Assembly (NCBI RefSeq): GCF_014118685.1
Contig: NZ_JACFAK010000012.1
Location: 1 to 64,000, forward strand
Origin: Flaviflexus huanghaiensis
Lineage (GTDB): Bacteria; Actinomycetota; Actinomycetes; Actinomycetales; Actinomycetaceae
Reading direction: 5' to 3'
Length of the DNA: 64,000 nt
Shown here piece after piece: positions 60,571-64,000 of this stretch (positions are counted from its first letter, which is position 1; the number at the start of each line of letters is the position of its first letter). The position numbers and the translations under genes are program-made. The notes beneath the pieces are model-generated. The model saw only the letters and a list, made by a program, of their open reading frames with translations. It did no database searches and was not told where the DNA came from.

Positions 60571-61642
60571 TGAAGCGGAATTCGACGACGTCGCCATCCT
60601 GCATGACGTAGTCCTTGCCCTCCATGCGAACCTTGCCAGCCGCCTTGGCCTGCTGCATGCCGCCGAGCTCGACCAGATCGTCGTACGAGACGATCTCGGC
60701 CTTGATGAAGCCGCGCTCGAAGTCGGTGTGGATGACGCCGGCAGCCTGCGGGGCGGTCCAGCCCTTCTTGATGGTCCAGGCGCGGGTCTCCTTCTCACCG
60801 GCGGTGAGATAGGTCTGCAGGCCGAGGGTGTCGAAGCCGACGCGGGCGAGCTTGTCGAGGCCTGATTCCTCCTGACCGGTGGATTCGAGCATCTCCTGCG
60901 CCTCTTCTTCGGTGAGCTCGACCAGCTCGGCTTCAAACTTTGCGTCGAGGAAGATCGCTTCATTGGGGGCGACAAGCTCGCGCAGCTCGGCCTGCATCTT
61001 CTCATTGGCCAATCCATCATCATCCGTGTTGAAGACGTAAATGAAGGGCTTGGCGGTCATGAGTTGAAAGGAGCGGATGATCTCCGGATCGAAACGGTCC
61101 ATGACCGAATTGATGGTCTTGCCCTCTTCGAGAACCTTGAGCGCCTCGAGTGCGGTGTCGAGGTGCTCCTTCGGCGCCTTCTTACCCTTGACCTCCTTCT
61201 CGAGGCGGATTACCTGCTTCTCGAGAGTTTGCATGTCGGCGAGGAGTAGCTCGGTCGTGATGGTCTCGATGTCGGAGGCAGGGTCGACCCTGCCCTCAAC
61301 GTGGGTGACATCGGGATCCGAGAAGGCGCGGGTCACCTGGCAGATCGCGTCCGCCTCTCGAATGTTGGCGAGGAACTGGTTGCCGAGACCCTCTCCCTCC
61401 GAGGCGCCGCGGACGATGCCGGCGATGTCGACGAAGGAGACAGTTGCGGGAATGATCTTACGAGCATTGAAGATCTCGGACAGGACCTGCAGGCGCTCAT
61501 CGGGCAACGGAACCACACCGATGTTCGGCTCGATCGTCGCGAACGGATAGTTTGCCGCGAGGACGGTCGCGCGGGTGAGCGCGTTGAACAGGGTCGATTT
61601 GCCGACGTTCGGAAGTCCGGCGATACCAATAGTCAATGCCAC
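60563..61642 (-). CDS. ychF: Redox-regulated ATPase YchF/EngD
   Basis: A 359-aa TRAFAC-class NTPase that prefers ATP and associates with ribosomes. The P-loop is GLPNVGKST (9-17); [20 protein letters not shown] is the switch II region; the helical insertion and the C-terminal TGS domain ([20 protein letters not shown]) follow. GTG start at 61642, TAGACT 8 nt upstream. Next to rmuC and ispH, a conserved actinobacterial arrangement. A broken copy of its 3' end lies downstream. Confidence 0.94.
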   Translation of the reverse strand: MALTIGIAGLPNVGKSTLFNALTRATVLAANYPFATIEPNIGVVPLPDERLQVLSEIFNARKIIPATVSFVDIAGIVRGASEGEGLGNQFLANIREADAICQVTRAFSDPDVTHVEGRVDPASDIETITTELLLADMQTLEKQVIRLEKEVKGKKAPKEHLDTALEALKVLEEGKTINSVMDRFDPEIIRSFQLMTAKPFIYVFNTDDDGLANEKMQAELRELVAPNEAIFLDAKFEAELVELTEEEAQEMLESTGQEESGLDKLARVGFDTLGLQTYLTAGEKETRAWTIKKGWTAPQAAGVIHTDFERGFIKAEIVSYDDLVELGGMQQAKAAGKVRMEGKDYVMQDGDVVEFRFNV

Positions 61643-61765
61643 GGTAGATCAGTCTAGTCGATCGGTCTGTACTGCTAGATACGGGACTGCTCACAGAGGT
61701 ATCGGATTCCTTCGGGCCCCGTTTCGCCTCCCGCATCTGTCCGAATCTTTTGACACAGTACAGCT

Positions 61766-62926
61766 ATGGAGATCTCTGTGCCGCTCGCTCTGCTCGCCCT
61801 TCTTCTCTTTCTCGCCGTGGGTACCGTACTTGGTTGGCTCGCCGGAACATCCCGCGCACGAGCATCGCACACCGATACTCAGCTTGAGATGGCGCGCCTC
61901 GAGGCGCGTGCCGAGCGGCTCGAAGAGGAGAACGACTCCCTCATCGAGAAGACGCAGGCCGACCAGGCGGTCCTGCGGGCACTTGCCCCCATCACGTCCA
62001 ACCTCGCCGTCATGACATCCAAAGTTGGTGAGCTTGAGAAATCTCAGGCGGCCGCATCAGCCCGCCTCCATCAACAGCTGTCGACCGCTCATGAAGCATC
62101 CCGGGATCTGTACGAGGTGACGAGCTCGCTACGCAGTGCACTGACGTCGACAAGTGCTCGCGGCTCCTGGGGTGAAGCCGAACTCGAGCGGATCGTCACC
62201 GCCGCCGGAATGCTCCCTCACGTCCACTTCGATACTCAGGCGAGCGTGGGAACGATGGAGGGTGGGCGGCAGCGTCCCGACATGCTCGTCTACCTCCCGG
62301 GGAACGGCACCCTCGCTGTCGACTCCAAGGTGCCTTTGACGGCGTACCTCGAGGCGGCCGAAATCTCCCCCGACGATCCGAGCCAACGAACCCGCAGGGA
62401 TCAGCTCGTCGCTGAGCACGCGAAAGCTGTGCGCGCTCACGTGCTCGCTCTCGCGAAAAGAAACTACCCGGCCCAGTTCGAGCATTCTCCTCAACTCACC
62501 GTCATGTTTATGCCGTCCGAAGCCCTCCTGTCGGAGGCTGTCCGCACAAACCCAGGGCTTCTCGATGAGGCGGCCCGCCTCGGTATCGCCATCACATCGC
62601 CGTCGTCGCTACTGGCGCTCCTTCGGGCTGTCGCAGCAACGTGGTCGAGTTCGCGGGTGACCGATGAGGCGGCAGAGGTCCTTGCATTGGGCAGAGAGCT
62701 CGTTCAGCGGCTCGGGGACGTGTCGAAGCATCTCACTGTTCTCGGCACGCGCCTGTCGGGCGCAGTCAAGGCCTACAACGCGTCAATTGGGACGCTCGAG
62801 AACCGGCTCCTCGTCACGGCACGCGGATTCGACTCGCTGTCCAGCGATGGTCTTGACGTGAAGGAGCTCGACTACGAGGTGGCGCAGGTTCGCACCATCA
62901 GTCGAAGCGAGCTCATCACCGACTAA
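61766..62926 (+). CDS. rmuC: DNA recombination protein RmuC
   Basis: A 386-aa RmuC. An N-terminal membrane helix (VPLALLALLLFLAVGTVLGW) is followed by a coiled coil (residues 35-125) and the nuclease-like RmuC domain with RGSWGEAELERIVTAAGM, RPDMLVYLPGNGTLAVDSKV. RmuC limits inversions at short repeats and the domain belongs to the PD-(D/E)XK class. It converges on ispH with 3 bases between the stops. Confidence 0.92.
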   Translation: MEISVPLALLALLLFLAVGTVLGWLAGTSRARASHTDTQLEMARLEARAERLEEENDSLIEKTQADQAVLRALAPITSNLAVMTSKVGELEKSQAAASARLHQQLSTAHEASRDLYEVTSSLRSALTSTSARGSWGEAELERIVTAAGMLPHVHFDTQASVGTMEGGRQRPDMLVYLPGNGTLAVDSKVPLTAYLEAAEISPDDPSQRTRRDQLVAEHAKAVRAHVLALAKRNYPAQFEHSPQLTVMFMPSEALLSEAVRTNPGLLDEAARLGIAITSPSSLLALLRAVAATWSSSRVTDEAAEVLALGRELVQRLGDVSKHLTVLGTRLSGAVKAYNASIGTLENRLLVTARGFDSLSSDGLDVKELDYEVAQVRTISRSELITD

Positions 62927-62929
62927 GAA

Positions 62930-63997
62930 TCAGGCCTGGCGGCGTACCCGGCGGGGCGCTTCTTCGAGGCGGCCAGCCGCCTTGAGGTCGCCACGCAGGT
63001 TCTTCGGCAGCGAGAAGGCGACGTTCTCGACCGCTGTCGTGATCGTCTGGACTTCCGTGTAGCCATGGCCGGCAAGCAACTGAAGGACGTCGCGGACGAG
63101 GATCTCTGGAACTGACGCTCCCGATGTCAGGCCAACGGTTTGGGCCAGATCGAGCCATGAAGGATCGACCTGGTCGGCCTTGTCCACTCGATACGCCGCC
63201 CGAGCACCGTACTCAAGGGCCACCTCGACAAGCCGTACAGAGTTTGAGGAGTTAGCCGAGCCGACGACGATGACGACATCACATCCCGGCGCCATCTCCT
63301 TAACCGCGCCCTGGCGGTTCTGGGTGGCATAGCAAATGTCGTCCGACGGCGGGTCCTGGAGGTTCGGGAACCGTTGACGAAGCAGATTGACTGTTTCCAT
63401 TGTTTCGTCCACGGAAAGCGTCGTCTGGGACAGCCAAATGAGCTTGTCAGGGTTCTTCACCTCGAGGGCGGCGACCTCCTCAGGACCGTTAACGATCTGG
63501 ATGTGGTCAGGAGCCTCCCCGTGGGTGCCTTCGACCTCTTCATGGTCCGCGTGGCCGATCAGGAGAATCTCGTAGTCATCAGCTGCGAACCGAACCGCTT
63601 CCCTGTGAACCTTCGTCACCAGCGGACATGTCGCGTCAATTGTCTGGAGGCTGCGGGCGGCAGCCGCCGCGTGAACGGCCGGCGAGACACCGTGCGCAGA
63701 GAAGACGACCCTGGCACCTTCGGGGACCTCGTCGGTCTCGTTGACGAAGACCGCGCCGCGCTGGCTCAGCGTCTCGACAACAAATCTGTTGTGAACGATC
63801 TCCTTGCGAACATAGACCGGGGCGCCGTACAGCTCCAGCGCCTTCTCGACCGCGTCAACCGCGCGGTCGACGCCCGCACAGTAGCCCCGGGGTGCTGCGA
63901 GGAGAACCTTTTTGCCATCCGGGTTCGGGGTGGACGGCGCGTCGCCTGGGAAGGCGGAAATCCCAGCGAGGGAGGGAGGTGGTGTCGAGGTACTCAC
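62930..63997 (-). CDS. ispH: 4-hydroxy-3-methylbut-2-enyl diphosphate reductase
   Basis: A 355-aa iron-sulfur enzyme, last step of the MEP isoprenoid pathway, making IPP and DMAPP. The three cluster cysteines are Cys40 ([12 protein letters not shown]), Cys124 ([11 protein letters not shown]) and Cys222 (ICYATQNRQ). The apparent GTG start at 63997 lies 3 bases from the window edge, so a longer N-terminus outside cannot be ruled out, but the first 30 residues are already a variable extension. It supplies precursors for quinones and, in this organism, possibly for the retinal of heliorhodopsin. Confidence 0.93.
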   Translation of the reverse strand: MSTSTPPPSLAGISAFPGDAPSTPNPDGKKVLLAAPRGYCAGVDRAVDAVEKALELYGAPVYVRKEIVHNRFVVETLSQRGAVFVNETDEVPEGARVVFSAHGVSPAVHAAAAARSLQTIDATCPLVTKVHREAVRFAADDYEILLIGHADHEEVEGTHGEAPDHIQIVNGPEEVAALEVKNPDKLIWLSQTTLSVDETMETVNLLRQRFPNLQDPPSDDICYATQNRQGAVKEMAPGCDVVIVVGSANSSNSVRLVEVALEYGARAAYRVDKADQVDPSWLDLAQTVGLTSGASVPEILVRDVLQLLAGHGYTEVQTITTAVENVAFSLPKNLRGDLKAAGRLEEAPRRVRRQA

Positions 63998-64000
63998 ACG

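Noticed and set aside
1-64000. tRNA genes, rRNA, CRISPR arrays, insertion sequences, integrases
   Set aside because: I looked for clover-leaf ends, regularly spaced repeats and transposase or integrase motifs on both strands and saw none.

Overview
The window is high-GC DNA from an actinobacterium. The evidence is pervasive G/C third positions, many antisense shadow reading frames, MEP-pathway ispH beside rmuC and ychF, DUF5655- and YchJ-type proteins typical of the phylum, and frequent leaderless genes whose -10 box (TANNNT) ends exactly 6 nt before an ATG or GTG. I see nothing in the sequence that fixes genus or species. I found no tRNA, rRNA, CRISPR array, transposase or integrase.

Layout. 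1-8.7 kb: metabolic genes (OsmC protein, FGGY sugar kinase, beta-lactamase-fold hydrolase, nitroreductase, YchJ-like protein, EcsC protein, PIG-L deacetylase behind a CsoR-type operator). A BCCT osmolyte transporter here is interrupted by one in-frame TGA. 8.75-12.05 kb: a two-gene McrBC restriction system whose McrB carries an EVE/PUA-like modified-base reader. 12.1-17.3 kb: a short-chain reductase fused to TspO, a CPBP protease, a UbiB-family kinase and an FAD amine oxidase-like protein. 17.6-33.7 kb: a tightly coupled four-gene operon of about 16 kb encoding an SNF2 helicase, a 1529-aa N6-adenine methyltransferase, a 2107-aa DEAD helicase with DUF1998/MZB zinc sites and a C-terminal Vsr/DUF559-like nuclease domain, and a UvrD-type helicase with a RelE-like N-terminus. 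It follows class 1 DISARM gene order, but the DrmA/DrmB-like parts are fused to a nuclease and a UvrD protein stands where the PLD nuclease DrmC would be. This is the best candidate for an undescribed system here.

33.8-41 kb: TetR with a frameshifted MBL hydrolase, then a glycerol-3-phosphate operon (alkyl-DHAP-synthase-like flavoprotein, glpK, glpD) diverging from a YhfZ-like regulator across a 26-bp palindrome. 41-47.8 kb: DnaQ-BRCT exonuclease, PhzF protein, a Phd/PIN toxin-antitoxin pair, a MetE-like methyltransferase preceded by a structured leader and terminator, a CMD protein, GNAT, and a Ca2+/H+ antiporter. 48-54.5 kb: a heliorhodopsin gene with all key residues, then the arsR/arsM pair around a 51-bp symmetric operator, small enzymes and a disulfide reductase. 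54.7-60.6 kb: YtoQ, YoeB/YefM, pabB (with a fused glutaminase domain that has lost Cys and His of its triad) and pabC, higBA, and a decayed copy of the 3' end of ychF. 60.2-64 kb: phnA, ychF, rmuC, ispH, a conserved housekeeping end.

Two defence loci (McrBC and the DISARM-like operon) and three toxin-antitoxin loci sit among ordinary metabolic genes. Three broken genes (BCCT, MBL, third gene of the hig locus) and one partial duplication (ychF) suggest recent decay or, for single-base events, possible assembly errors.
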